Source: Helicobacter macacae MIT 99-5501
GTDB taxonomy: Bacteria; Campylobacterota; Campylobacteria; Campylobacterales; Helicobacteraceae
NCBI RefSeq assembly: GCF_000507845.1
Contig: NZ_KI669454.1
Location: 720,604-784,603 of the forward strand
Direction of reading: 5' to 3'
DNA length: 64,000 nt
Below the pieces are notes generated by a model that ran no database searches, was not told the origin of the DNA, and saw nothing but the letters and a program-made list of their open reading frames with translations. The position numbers and the translations under genes are program-made. The first letter of the stretch is position 1. Each line of letters starts with the position of its first letter. This document shows, piece after piece, positions 34,724 to 44,452 of the stretch.

Positions 34724-37258
34724 CTATTCTTCTAAAAATCCATATTCATAGATTTTGCTCTCTAGCTTTTTTGCTAGATTTTGTAGGGCTTGGTTTAGTG
34801 AAGCCATAAGCGAGTTGAAGTGCTCATCTTTGCTCTTTAGATTTAGGGTGTTTTTTTCATTCCGCCCTTTGAAAAACTCCTTTATGTCATAAAGGCTTGC
34901 ATTTGCATTGTAGGGGGAGTATGGGTTTGCAAGGCTTTGTGGGGAGGATTTATCACTTGCTACTTCGTGGTAGTATCGCCATAGCTCACGCCCTGCGCTT
35001 AGCACTTCTTGTGCTTGTGGGCTAAAATCTAGTGGCTTTGTGGGGATAAAATTCTGCTTTTCTACGCACAAGTCTTTGAAGCATTCTTTTTGCTTTATTT
35101 CACTCTCTATTTTTATTTTGCCATTGATAAAGTCATTCATAAAGTGCGAGGTAAAGCTAGATTTTGCATTTACTTCTTTTTCACTAAAAGGGATAAAGTG
35201 GTTTGTGCCATTTTTGATTGTGATTCTGTTTTGTCCGTGAAAAAGCGCGAACGCTATGCAGTCATTTTGAAACTCGCTATCTTGTTGCCATTTATCATTT
35301 GGAGATATGAATTGGTCTCTATTGTTTATCCACGAGGATTTTATAGCTAGGCGCACAGAAAAATACACACAAAAAGGAATCAAATTTTGCGGAATTATTT
35401 TTTTATAGAGCAAGTGCGCTATGCCAATTTCATTTATGAAAGCTATGTGGTTATTGTTTTGAAAATCTGGGGCATCTGCCATTAAAACCCCGATTTGCTC
35501 ATCTTTGTCGCTAAAGAATTTTGCTAGCCATTTATTTATGCTTGCCTTTTTGCTTGCGTAAAATCTTTTTTTGCATATTATTTTGTTGCTAGATTCAAAT
35601 GTGTCTAGTTTTACTTGTTTGATAGGTATCTTTTGTGCCAAATCCCATATCAAAAAGCCGATAGGAAACTGCCCTTTGACATTATCAAACGAATCCGCTG
35701 GGCACATAAAACCTTTTAAAAACTTTGCTTGGAAACTCTCTCTAAACTTTATAAAATTCGTGGAATTTACATATTTTAGCGTTGAAAAACTTGCCAAAAT
35801 GCAGTTTGGAATTTCTTTGTAAATTCTTATAAAAAATTGTGCGAAAAGCTCATTATTTGCTTTGCCTAATTCTTTTTTGTAGATTTCACTGATTTTGTTA
35901 TCTCTTGCTACTCTTTCTTTGGTTGTGCCTGTTTTTGTCGCTTGCTTTCTACTGCCCGCTTCCGCATACGGAGGATTGATAAAAATCACTAGCCTTTGTC
36001 TTTTGGACTCATCGCGCAAAATCTCTTGCAGGGATTTTGGCAGCTTTGATTGTGCTAAAACATTGCCTTTTTCATCGACTTTGTCAAATAGCTCATCATT
36101 TAGAAAATCAAAGGCAAAAATATGCTCCTCACATAGATTTGCGCCGTTTTTTATCCTCTCTTTGATTATCTCTACATCGCTTTTATCTAGCGTGCTAGCA
36201 AATATATGATATTTGTTGCTAAGGTTTGCTAGGAGATTCCCTGTGCCTGCTGCACAATCCCAAATGTAATACTCCTCTTGCCAATCCTCCCCTAGCGCGT
36301 CTGCTAGGTAGTCTTGGGCTTTTTCCACCCAAATGCTTGGCGTGAAAAACGCCCCCTTGCGCTCGCGTATGTCTTGGGGGACTAGCAAATCTCTGCGCTC
36401 TATGATATAGCCCCAAAACTCCTCTTTGGGTGGTCGCTCATAGAGATTCCAAAACTTGCTATGCGCTTTTTGGGTGTCTTTGAAAAACACTTCGCTAATG
36501 TTTAGCCTGCCACTTCGTAGCTTCTCCAAAGCGATTCTATAATGGTCTTTATCTAGCAGGATTCTAAGATTTTCAAAAATCTCTTTGGTGGTGTTTTGAT
36601 AGCTTAGCAAATCTGCTAGATAAAAATCAGAGTCCAAAATCTCTGGCTTTTCTGCTTCCCAATCAATGCTTATGCTGGGCTTTACACAAGTTAGCCATTT
36701 GATATAGATTCGTATGAAGTTGTTTTTGGTAATTGGGATTTTGGATAGATTTTTGTTGCTAAGGGTGAAGTTTTGCGCGATGAAGTTTTTTAGCTCTGTT
36801 TTGTCTTTTGCGTAGTCAAAAACAAGGCTTTTTGATTCTAGCAAATGCTTGATTTTGGCGTATAGCTCTTTAAATTCTTTGGTGGTGTAATCACTTGGAG
36901 CGACATTCCAATTAAAATCACTTTGGGAAAAAACGCTCATAATCTCGTGGTATTCTACAAATGCGATTTTGGCGCAATCAAACGCGCCCAAAAACGCAGG
37001 TGGCAAAAGATTTTCATACAAATCTGCCTTGCCAATGGTTAAAATTAGCTGGACAAAGGACTCATAAATATCGCTTTTATCCCCTGCTTTTGCCTCTGCC
37101 CAAAGGAATTGTAGCGACTCAAAAAGCGTGGCATTGCGATAGCTTATGCAAAAATCCACTTTGCCAAATGGCTCGCACGAAAACTCCGCAAAAAACTCTT
37201 TTGCTACGCGGGATTTTAGTGCTTCCTCGCTAAGATTTGTAGAGAAATATGAGCGCAT
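34724..37258 (-). CDS. Fused restriction-modification enzyme (type IIG-like N6-adenine MTase)
   Basis: 844 residues. Near the N-terminus D35 (GKVDFCIS) and E55-A-K57 (LWAEAKAGD) form a likely PD-(D/E)xK nuclease site. The methyltransferase part follows with motif X-like KGAFFTP (301-307), SAM-binding motif I DCAAGTGNL (334-342) and motif IV NPPY (428-431), which marks an adenine-N6 MTase of the gamma/Eco57I type. The rest is probably the target-recognition domain. One polypeptide would both cut and methylate. It sits between hslU and era, which are neighbours in H. pylori, so it looks inserted. AAGGAAGCAA precedes ATG 37258. Confidence 0.85.
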   Translation of the reverse strand: MRSYFSTNLSEEALKSRVAKEFFAEFSCEPFGKVDFCISYRNATLFESLQFLWAEAKAGDKSDIYESFVQLILTIGKADLYENLLPPAFLGAFDCAKIAFVEYHEIMSVFSQSDFNWNVAPSDYTTKEFKELYAKIKHLLESKSLVFDYAKDKTELKNFIAQNFTLSNKNLSKIPITKNNFIRIYIKWLTCVKPSISIDWEAEKPEILDSDFYLADLLSYQNTTKEIFENLRILLDKDHYRIALEKLRSGRLNISEVFFKDTQKAHSKFWNLYERPPKEEFWGYIIERRDLLVPQDIRERKGAFFTPSIWVEKAQDYLADALGEDWQEEYYIWDCAAGTGNLLANLSNKYHIFASTLDKSDVEIIKERIKNGANLCEEHIFAFDFLNDELFDKVDEKGNVLAQSKLPKSLQEILRDESKRQRLVIFINPPYAEAGSRKQATKTGTTKERVARDNKISEIYKKELGKANNELFAQFFIRIYKEIPNCILASFSTLKYVNSTNFIKFRESFQAKFLKGFMCPADSFDNVKGQFPIGFLIWDLAQKIPIKQVKLDTFESSNKIICKKRFYASKKASINKWLAKFFSDKDEQIGVLMADAPDFQNNNHIAFINEIGIAHLLYKKIIPQNLIPFCVYFSVRLAIKSSWINNRDQFISPNDKWQQDSEFQNDCIAFALFHGQNRITIKNGTNHFIPFSEKEVNAKSSFTSHFMNDFINGKIKIESEIKQKECFKDLCVEKQNFIPTKPLDFSPQAQEVLSAGRELWRYYHEVASDKSSPQSLANPYSPYNANASLYDIKEFFKGRNEKNTLNLKSKDEHFNSLMASLNQALQNLAKKLESKIYEYGFLEE

Positions 37259-37499
37259 TTGCTTCCTTAAGTTTTGTGATTTTGACTTTGCTTTTTGATT
37301 TTTGCCTGCTTTAGAATCGTTTGCCTTTGCTATATTTTTCCTCTATCTTTGCCATTGCTACCTTGCTTTTATCTGCCTTTATATGCCTACGCAAAAATCA
37401 CTTGCCAAAATCTTAAATTCGCAAAATCTTAGATTTGTAATAGCTCATCTGTGAGAATCCAAAATTTACTTACAATGCCTAGCAACGCCTGCACAATGC

Positions 37500-38876
37500 C
37501 TACAAAATATAGCGCGACATATCAGCGTTTTCTACGAGGTTTGATAGTTTTTGCTCGATTAGGGCTTTAGTGATTTTTACTTTTGGATTTTCTTTGGCAT
37601 ACTCATCTGCGCTAAAGCTTATGTCCTCTAGCACGCGCTCTAGCACGGTGTGTAGCCGTCTAGCTCCTATGTCCTCTGTTTTCTGGTTTGCTAGGTAGGC
37701 AAAGTGTGCTAGGGCTTGCAAGGCTTGCTTGTCAAACTCTAGCTCCACTCCCTCTACGCTTAGTAGGTGTTGGTATTGAGTGATTAGGGAGTTTTTGGGC
37801 TGGGTTAGGATTTTTAGCATTGCTTCTTCGTTTAGGGCGTCTAGCTCCACGCGTATGGGAAATCTCCCCTGAAGCTCTGGAATCAAATCGCTTGGCTTAC
37901 TTAGATGAAACGCTCCCGCTGCGACAAACAAAATATAATCTGTTTTTATGTTGCCAAATTTTGTGCCGACATTGCTCCCCTCAATGATAGGTAGCAAGTC
38001 GCGTTGCACGCCCTCTTTGCTTGGGTCGGTTTTTGAGTCTTTGCTAGAGGTAGCGATTTTGTCGATTTCATCGATAAATATCACACCGCTAGATTCTGCC
38101 CTTTTTAGCCCCTCTTGTTTGATTGCTTCCATATCAAGTGAGTTTTCCTCCGCTTCGGCTTTTAGGGCTTCTTTTGCTTCTTTTATGGTGAGTGTTTTTT
38201 TGATACTTTCGCTTCGGTTTAGCACTTTGATTATGGATTCTTGCACTTTGATTATGTCTGGGGGCATACCATTTTCTAAGTCGTTTAGCTCGCCTCTTTT
38301 GGTGATTTCTATGTCGATTTTTAGATGGTCATTTTCGCCTTTGATGACTTTTTGGCGCATTTTTGCGAAACTTATCTCATACTCGCGCTTTTTGTCCTCG
38401 CTTACGCTACTAGGGAGTGGTGGGAGGAGTGAGCGCGTGATTTTATCCACGATATAATCAGCGATTTGTTGCTCATTTTTGCTTTGGTATTCTTTTTGGA
38501 CAAGTGCGACACTAGCATTTACCAAATCCCGCACCATAGATTCTACATCGCGCCCTACAAAGCCCACTTCGGTGTATTTGCTTGCTTCTACTTTGACAAA
38601 TGGCAAGTGCATTACCTTTGCCATTCGCCGTGCGATTTCTGTTTTGCCTACACCTGTTGAGCCTATCATTAGGATATTTTTGGGCGTGATTTCTTCTTGG
38701 ATTTCTTTTGGGAGTTTCATTCGGCGGTAGCGATTTCTTAGCGCGATAGCTATTGCCTTTTTTGCTTCACTTTGCCCGATTATGTATTCATCTAGAAAAT
38801 CTACTATTTGCTTAGGTGTCATTTGCTTGATATGTTCGTTGTTTGTGTTGTTTGTTTGAGTTGATTCATTTGTCAT
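37500..38876 (-). CDS. hslU: HslU, ATPase of the HslVU protease
   Basis: 458 residues. Walker [15 protein letters not shown], the GYVG-type pore loop (GFVGRDV), Walker [12 protein letters not shown] and sensor [25 protein letters not shown] identify HslU, which unfolds substrates for HslV. The start at 38876 overlaps the end of hslV and follows GGAGCTAGAAA. The N-terminus is Asn/Thr-rich and longer than usual by about 15 residues. Confidence 0.96.
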   Translation of the reverse strand: MTNESTQTNNTNNEHIKQMTPKQIVDFLDEYIIGQSEAKKAIAIALRNRYRRMKLPKEIQEEITPKNILMIGSTGVGKTEIARRMAKVMHLPFVKVEASKYTEVGFVGRDVESMVRDLVNASVALVQKEYQSKNEQQIADYIVDKITRSLLPPLPSSVSEDKKREYEISFAKMRQKVIKGENDHLKIDIEITKRGELNDLENGMPPDIIKVQESIIKVLNRSESIKKTLTIKEAKEALKAEAEENSLDMEAIKQEGLKRAESSGVIFIDEIDKIATSSKDSKTDPSKEGVQRDLLPIIEGSNVGTKFGNIKTDYILFVAAGAFHLSKPSDLIPELQGRFPIRVELDALNEEAMLKILTQPKNSLITQYQHLLSVEGVELEFDKQALQALAHFAYLANQKTEDIGARRLHTVLERVLEDISFSADEYAKENPKVKITKALIEQKLSNLVENADMSRYIL

Positions 38877-39420
38877 TTTCTAGCTCCAAAATCTTAATAT
38901 TATCATTTGTGTAGATACACAGCTCGCTAGCGATTTTTAGGGATTCTTGCACTAGGAGCTTTGGCTCTATGCTGGCGTGTCTATCAAGTGCTCTAGCCGC
39001 GCTTAGCGCGTAGTTGCCACCGCTACCGATAGCTGCGATTTTGTTATCTTGTGGCTCTAGCACATCGCCACTACCGCTTAGGATATAGATTTTTTGTGTG
39101 TTTAGCACTATCATCATCGCTTCAAGTTTGCGCAAGTATTTATCGCTTCGCCATAGCTTTGCAAACTCCACCACAGAGCGCACCAAATCCCCCTTTTTGC
39201 CCTCCAAGATTCTCTCAAAGCTCTCAAATAGGCTAAACGCATCGGCTGTGCTTCCTGCAAATCCGCTCAAAATCTGCCCATTATAAAGCGTGCGGATTTT
39301 GGTGGCATTGCCTTTTAGCACGCAGTTGCCAAAGCTCACTTGCCCATCGCCACCGATGATTGCGTGGATTTTGCCATTATACTCGCCAAGATAGCCTAGT
39401 ATTGTTGTCGCGCGAAACAT
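38866..39420 (-). CDS. hslV: HslV, threonine protease subunit
   Basis: 184 residues. As in other Helicobacter, a short pro-sequence (MFRA) precedes the catalytic T5-T6 of [29 protein letters not shown] and [17 protein letters not shown] are the family signatures. It forms the proteolytic dodecamer capped by HslU, which is encoded in the overlapping next gene. Confidence 0.96.
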   Translation of the reverse strand: MFRATTILGYLGEYNGKIHAIIGGDGQVSFGNCVLKGNATKIRTLYNGQILSGFAGSTADAFSLFESFERILEGKKGDLVRSVVEFAKLWRSDKYLRKLEAMMIVLNTQKIYILSGSGDVLEPQDNKIAAIGSGGNYALSAARALDRHASIEPKLLVQESLKIASELCIYTNDNIKILELENDK

Positions 39421-39495
39421 TTTATTCCTTTTGTTTTTAGATTTTGGTTTGTGCTTTTTGCACCACTACATTACTTGTATCATTTTGTGCTTGTG

Positions 39496-39939
39496 CTATT
39501 GCTCTATGATTTGGAGTTTTAGCTTTGCATTTACGCCCTCTCCTAGCTTGACTTCCACGACAAAATCCCCGACTTGCTTTAAGGGGTTTTTGATTTCTAT
39601 GTGTTTTTTGTCTATTTCTATGCGGTGCTGTTTTGCTAGGGTTTGGGCGATTTCATCTTTTGTGATAGAGCCAAAGAGTGCGCCATTATTTGCCTTTTTG
39701 GCTATGGTGAGTTTGACTTCTTCTAGGGCGTTTGCTAGCTGCTTTCGCTCGGCAGATTCTAGGGCTTTTGCTTCGGCTAGGTTTTTTTGCTCGGCTTTGT
39801 ATTTGTTTATCACTTCGTTTGTGGCGGGCTTTGCTTTGCCTTTTGCGATTAGGAAGTTTTGTCCATAGCCGTCTTTGACTTCGTGGATTTCGCCTTTTTT
39901 GCCAAGTCCTTTTATGTCTTCTAGGAGTAGGATTTTCAT
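39496..39939 (-). CDS. rplI: Ribosomal protein bL9
   Basis: 147 residues. MKILLLEDIKGLGKKGEIHEVKDGYGQNFLI is the L9 N-terminal domain (start shown here as MKILLLEDIKGLGKKG), followed by the long linker helix and the C-terminal rRNA-binding domain (FGSITKDEIAQTLAKQH). It heads the rplI-hslV-hslU unit. Confidence 0.96.
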   Translation of the reverse strand: MKILLLEDIKGLGKKGEIHEVKDGYGQNFLIAKGKAKPATNEVINKYKAEQKNLAEAKALESAERKQLANALEEVKLTIAKKANNGALFGSITKDEIAQTLAKQHRIEIDKKHIEIKNPLKQVGDFVVEVKLGEGVNAKLKLQIIEQ

Positions 39940-40116
39940 TTTTGTCCTTTATGGTGTTAGGTTTTGGTGGCTAGATTTGCAAAAGGTGTTTTTGCAGTGC
40001 TTTTGTTTGTCTAGTGTTGGGATTTGGAGTTGATAATTTTACCAAAAGTCTTATAAATAGAAGCCTTAAGATTTTGCAAACAAACGCAATAACGCACAAT
40101 AGCACAAAGAGGTTTT

Positions 40117-40971
40117 ATGCTGTTTAATAAAAAACTAAATCTACTTAACTACAACGAGCGCAATCTATTTAGTGTCGATTCTAATGGGGAGTTTGATTCT
40201 AGAGAGAGTGAGGAGTTTTTAATCTTTGATGGATACAAAATCCACCTCAAAAAAAAGCCCAAATCACAAAATTTGCGTATTTGTATCGGGCTGCCAAGTA
40301 AGAAAAAATGGCAAAAAAGCGTGATAAAAATAGAGGTAAGCCACCCACCAAAAGCAAAGCCAAAAGACATAATGGACTTTTGCCAAAAGCACAAAGAATG
40401 GATAGCTAAAACTTGTGCGAGATATGAAGCCCAGATAGCAAAGACAGATGAGCTACTTCACTCACACGGAGGCAAAATCTTGCTTTTTGGGGAATGGATA
40501 GAGGAGCAAAGCCTAGCACCAATAGCACAAGACTTTTTAGCCCAAATGCACAAAAGCGATTTCGCTTCAAATCCTACTCTAAATCTCGCTCCAAGTCCTG
40601 CCACAAAGCCACCCAAACTAAAAACCACAAAACAAATGCTTAGCTTTATCCTGCTGTGTCATATAAAAGAGCGCGCACAAGCACTTGCTAGGCAAATGCA
40701 GCTAGAATATAGCAAAGTCGCTGTGAGAGAGACATTTACGCGCTTTGGGAGCTGCACGCAAAATCGCCTAAGTTTCTCGCTTTTGCTTATCTGTGCTAGC
40801 AAGCCACAGATAGACTATGTGATAATTCACGAGCTAGCTCATATCGTTCATAAAAACCACTCGCACAGGTTTTGGAATCTAGTAGAAAAGCACTGCAAAG
40901 AGTGGAGGGCTTTGCGAAAATCACTGCAAAATGAATACTCTTTGTTTCGCTTGGTGCTTGAAAATCTGTAA
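40117..40971 (+). CDS. YgjP/SprT-like zinc metallopeptidase
   Basis: 284 residues. The metal site is IIHELAHIVHKNHSHRFW: HELAH at 238-242 and a third histidine at H250, the YgjP (DUF45, gluzincin-type) arrangement. The preceding TRFGSCTQNRLSFSLLLI is the usual family region. Substrate unknown. Residues 140-170 are a Lys/Pro/Ser/Ala-rich insertion. It faces away from rplI and has its own promoter region. Confidence 0.88.
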   Translation: MLFNKKLNLLNYNERNLFSVDSNGEFDSRESEEFLIFDGYKIHLKKKPKSQNLRICIGLPSKKKWQKSVIKIEVSHPPKAKPKDIMDFCQKHKEWIAKTCARYEAQIAKTDELLHSHGGKILLFGEWIEEQSLAPIAQDFLAQMHKSDFASNPTLNLAPSPATKPPKLKTTKQMLSFILLCHIKERAQALARQMQLEYSKVAVRETFTRFGSCTQNRLSFSLLLICASKPQIDYVIIHELAHIVHKNHSHRFWNLVEKHCKEWRALRKSLQNEYSLFRLVLENL

Positions 40972-41318
40972 AAATCTGTAAAAAAAATCCGTGAGAAATC
41001 TTGCGGAAATTTTTACGCAAAAATTTTTTCGCAAAAATCACACCAAAATTTTGCAAAAAAGTTTAAAAAATTGCGCAAAATCAAATCGCATTTTTGTAGA
41101 AATTAGAATCTGCATAAATCTATGTAGAAGTAAAATCAATGTTTATGGTAAAATTTTAGTGCAAGCGATTTTTAGGCATTTGGTTACGATTTTGCACATT
41201 TGGGTAGAAAACTTCACAAAAAGTTAAACAAAAATTTACTTAAATAGCAAAATCGTGTTATTCTAGCTTATGCAGAATGAAGCTAGATTCTGTAAATTTA
41301 CTTGAAAAAGGATACAAA
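40972..41318. other. Intergenic region before gltA
   Basis: AT-rich gap of 347 nt. The first 80 nt contain a run of imperfect GCAAAAATTTT-like inverted sequence. A short plus-strand frame (40991-41227) lacks a ribosome site and is not believed. TTATTCTAGC near 41268 may be the gltA -10. Confidence 0.5.
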
Positions 41319-42602
41319 ATGGGAACAATCACTCTCACCAACAACGAAACCAAGCAAAGCTATGATTTTGACCTCATAGAGTGCACTCGCGGACCAAAAG
41401 CGATAAATTTCTCCAAACTTTTTGAGACTACGGGGATATTTTCTTATGACCCGGGCTATGGTAGCACAGCGGGCTGCACCTCTACTATCAGCTATGTAAA
41501 TGGCAAGGACGGCGAGCTACTTTATCGTGGGCAAGCCATACAAGACTTGGTAGAAAAATACAAATTCACCGACATTTGCAAGCTACTCATCAGTGGCGAG
41601 CTACCCAAAGACAAAGCACAATCAGCAGAGTTTGACTTGGAGCTAAGGCATAGGAGCTTTTTGCACGAGCGACTAAAGGGAATCTTTAGCGTATTTCCAG
41701 ATGCTGCACACCCTATGGCGACACTTTGCGCGCTTGTCTCTGTGCTAGCTACGCTATATCACGACCACAAAGAAATGGACGATGAGGACGACTACCAAAC
41801 AATGGCAAATCGCATAATCGCCAAAATCCCAACGATGATAGCGTTTTGCTATCGCAATTCTGTGGGTGCGCCTTTTATCGACCCAGATGTGAGTAAAAGC
41901 TATGTGGAGAATTTCTTATATATGCTTAGGGCGTATCCACACGGCAGGTTTAAGCACACCACAAAAGGCGAGCTAGAAACTACACCGCTTGAGGTAGAAG
42001 CCCTAGATAAAATCCTTATCTTGCACGCTGACCACGGGCAAAACGCTTCTACCACTACCGTGCGCAATGTCGCTTCCACAGGTGTGCATCCTTATGCGGC
42101 TATCGCTTCAGGGATAAACGCGCTATGGGGACCAGCACACGGTGGGGCAAACGAAGCAGTGCTAACCCAGCTAGCCCAAATCGGCGATGTCAAAAATGTC
42201 GAAAAATTTGTCGCAAAAGCAAAGGACAAAAACGACCCATTTAGGCTAATGGGCTTTGGGCATCGTGTCTATAAAAGCTATGACCCACGCGCAAAAGCGA
42301 TAAAAAGCCTAAAAAATGAGCTTGACAAAAAGGGCATAAAAATGAATGCAAAACTTAGTGATATAGCCGAGCGTCTAGAGGAAGTCGCGCTAAGTGATGA
42401 CTACTTCAAAGAGCGCGGATTGTATCCAAATGTGGATTTTTATAGTGGAATCATTCTAACCGCGCTAAAAATCCCCACAACGCTATTTACACCGATATTT
42501 GTGCTAGGGAGAATGCCGGGGTGGTGTGCACAGCTAATTGAGCATATCAAAAACCCACACGCTAGAATCACTCGCCCAAGACAAGTCTATCAAGGCAAAT
42601 AA
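41319..42602 (+). CDS. gltA: Citrate synthase (GltA)
   Basis: 427 residues from the ATG at 41319 behind AAAAAGGATACAAA; an in-frame ATG 14 codons earlier (41277) has no site. It condenses acetyl-CoA and oxaloacetate at the entry of the TCA cycle. The catalytic residues lie in [13 protein letters not shown] (His), [14 protein letters not shown] (His) and NVDFYSGI (Asp). [11 protein letters not shown] closes the protein. This is the hexameric type II form by length. Confidence 0.96.
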   Translation: MGTITLTNNETKQSYDFDLIECTRGPKAINFSKLFETTGIFSYDPGYGSTAGCTSTISYVNGKDGELLYRGQAIQDLVEKYKFTDICKLLISGELPKDKAQSAEFDLELRHRSFLHERLKGIFSVFPDAAHPMATLCALVSVLATLYHDHKEMDDEDDYQTMANRIIAKIPTMIAFCYRNSVGAPFIDPDVSKSYVENFLYMLRAYPHGRFKHTTKGELETTPLEVEALDKILILHADHGQNASTTTVRNVASTGVHPYAAIASGINALWGPAHGGANEAVLTQLAQIGDVKNVEKFVAKAKDKNDPFRLMGFGHRVYKSYDPRAKAIKSLKNELDKKGIKMNAKLSDIAERLEEVALSDDYFKERGLYPNVDFYSGIILTALKIPTTLFTPIFVLGRMPGWCAQLIEHIKNPHARITRPRQVYQGK

Positions 42603-42832
42603 ATCTAGGGTAAAATCAGTGGCGAGTAAATCAATAGGGTGGCGTGAGTTTAGGGCGATTTTGGCAAAATCTAAAAAGTCAAGAATCGCCAAGAATCGCC
42701 AAGAATCGTTAGGCAAAGATTGCCAAACAAAAATCGCCAAATGAAAATCCTAAAAGCCTTATAAGAATCGTGAGCTAAAAATCGTAGATTCTAAAATCGC
42801 TAGCTTGAAAACGCTAGGCTAAAAGGTGCTAA

Positions 42833-42876
42833 GCCAAAATCCAAAACTTATTTGAGTTTGGATTTTGGCTTTTTTT
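42833..42876 (+). terminator. Rho-independent terminator downstream of gltA
   Basis: GCCAAAATCCAAA (42833-42845) pairs perfectly over 13 bp with TTTGGATTTTGGC (42857-42869), followed by T7 (42870-42876). It is 231 nt after the gltA stop. Between them lie short direct repeats (AAGAATCGCC, 42675-42705). Confidence 0.8.
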
Positions 42877-43058
42877 GTGCATTTTTGTATCGTGGTGATT
42901 TGCTATGGTTGGTTTTTTTCTGTTTTTGAGAGATTTTCTAAAGAAACTGCGCTTTGTTTGTTTTGCCAAAAAAAACAGAAAGGCTTTTTAAAGAACTTCG
43001 GCTTTGCCTTGCTTCTAAAGAAGCTTTCGTTATTTTGAGGTTTAGTATGGGTTGATTC

Positions 43059-43154
43059 CCGTCATTGCGAACAAATGCGTTAGCATTTGCGTAGCAATCC
43101 ATATCTTTTTCTTTGAGTTATAGATTGCCACGCTCGTTTCGCTCGCAATGATGG
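43059..43154. repeat. Dispersed palindromic repeat (CGTCATTGCGAG family)
   Basis: Copy of the element at 1213-1311, with GTCATTGCGAACAAATGCGTTAGC at the left (shown in part: GTCATTGCGAACAAATG), the TTTTTCTTTGAGTTATA linker, GATTGCCACGCTCG and GCTCGCAATGAT at the right. It differs by a few substitutions. A G-rich unit (CTCCGCAGAGGGAGGGGG) follows at about 43169-43187. Confidence 0.85.
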
Positions 43155-43311
43155 GAATCAACACGCCCCCAAACCCCCCTCCGCAGAGGGAGGGGGCTTT
43201 AAGAGAGTCAAACACGGTTACTCTAAGGGAGGGAGCTTTTAAAGTCGCAAACACCTCCGCTAGAATTTTATCATTTGGGGAGTGGGTTTTTGAAATAGCA
43301 AACCAAATTAG

Positions 43312-43354
43312 TTTGTCATACTTAAGGTTTGGCACAAACCTTAAGTATGACAAA
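43312..43354. repeat. Perfect 19-bp palindrome with 5-nt loop
   Basis: TTTGTCATACTTAAGGTTT (43312-43330), loop GGCAC, then the exact complement (43336-43354). A degenerate relative with GGTTTGGCACAAAC is at about 62680-62718, and the small hairpin at 1327-1354 has a similar core (GGTTTTGACAAACC). It is not followed by a T-run, so it is better read as a mobile palindrome than a terminator. Confidence 0.85.
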
Positions 43355-43712
43355 TAACTTTCAAATAGATTTTTACAAATCTATGCCTTTTTCTATGCTT
43401 TTTGCAATCTTGTATGATTCTTTGAGATATTTTGCTTGTCCTCAATATGACAACAGAAAAAGAGTAGGCAAAATCTGGTATTTGTTATCTTAAGCGTAGC
43501 CAAGTATCTAAAGCAAAAATCAAGTAGATATATTTTGGTTTCTTACGAAGCCTCAATATAACAAACTTAACCTTAGCTAATTACTTCAAGCATTGCTTCA
43601 AACAACCAAACAAAATCATCACAAAATAATTTTAAAATATTTTGAAACACAACGCAAAATATAAAAAAGCAAAATCATCTAAAGCCACAAAAACCACAAA
43701 AATCAAAACTCT

Positions 43713-44429
43713 CTAAATGTGGTATTCATTGCTCTCATCATCTATTTCTATCTTCTTTTTGTGTGGTAGTCTATCTTCGGCATAGGCTATGATTTTGCCT
43801 GCGATATTTTGCAGTGCGACTACTTCATCGACTGCGCCTGCTTCGATTGCTTGCTTTGGCATACCAAACACCGTGCAAGTGGCTTCATCTTGGGCGATTG
43901 TATATGCGCCGTTTTTGTGTAGCTCTTTTATGCCGATAGAGCCATCATCGCCCATACCTGTGAGGATTATCCCTAGTGCGCTTCTCCCTGCAGCGTTATT
44001 AGCTGCGCGGAAAAGTATATCCACGCTTGGCAGATGACGAGAGATTCTAGGACCTTCACAAGGGCTAGCATAGTATTTGCCCGCTTCACAGCCGATTTTT
44101 AGCTGCATACCTGCTTTGGCGATATAAGCACAATCGTGCTTTAGAATCTCTTTTTTGTCTAGCTCGCTTACTGTGATTTTGGATTTGGTATCTAGGCGAA
44201 GTGCGAGGGACTTTGAAAACCCCTCTTGTGTATGCTGGACGATGAGTATAGGTGGCAAGTTTGCGCCTGCTGGGAGTGCGCTAAGCACTACTTCTAGGGC
44301 TTGGGGGCCGCCTGTGGAAGAGCCTATGACTACGAGCTTTTCTCGTCCTATGGGCGAGGGCTGGGACTTCAAAAACGCATCGGGGTGGAGCTTTTCTTGC
44401 AAGTTTTTTATCTTTGGACTCTCTATCAT
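43713..44429 (-). CDS. cheB: CheB-type methylesterase without receiver domain
   Basis: 238 residues. Catalytic triad residues are visible in IGSSTGGPQAL (Ser37/38), IVQHTQEG (His66) and LTGMGDDGSIG (Asp). It removes methyl groups from chemoreceptors, reversing CheR, encoded just upstream. The usual N-terminal response-regulator domain is absent; 30 residues without a phospho-acceptor fold precede the catalytic domain. Control by phosphorylation is therefore not expected, a layout also known from other epsilonproteobacteria. Confidence 0.92.
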   Translation of the reverse strand: MIESPKIKNLQEKLHPDAFLKSQPSPIGREKLVVIGSSTGGPQALEVVLSALPAGANLPPILIVQHTQEGFSKSLALRLDTKSKITVSELDKKEILKHDCAYIAKAGMQLKIGCEAGKYYASPCEGPRISRHLPSVDILFRAANNAAGRSALGIILTGMGDDGSIGIKELHKNGAYTIAQDEATCTVFGMPKQAIEAGAVDEVVALQNIAGKIIAYAEDRLPHKKKIEIDDESNEYHI

Positions 44430-44452
44430 ATCACTCTCTTTTGTTGAAGTCG

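Larger units (their letters stand above)
42877..43712. other. Repeat-filled gap between gltA and cheB
   Basis: No gene is supported. The stretch contains a copy of the CGTCATTGCGAG palindrome, a G-rich unit, a perfect 19-bp palindrome and AT-rich unique sequence. The short frames at 43042-43357 are translations of these repeats. Confidence 0.7.

Noticed and set aside
40991..41227. 78-residue plus-strand frame before gltA
   Set aside because: No ribosome site, and composition is that of A-rich noncoding DNA.
42603..42744. Frames with AAGAATCGCC direct repeats after gltA
   Set aside because: Short direct repeats in the gltA 3' region before its terminator; no start site or coding pattern.
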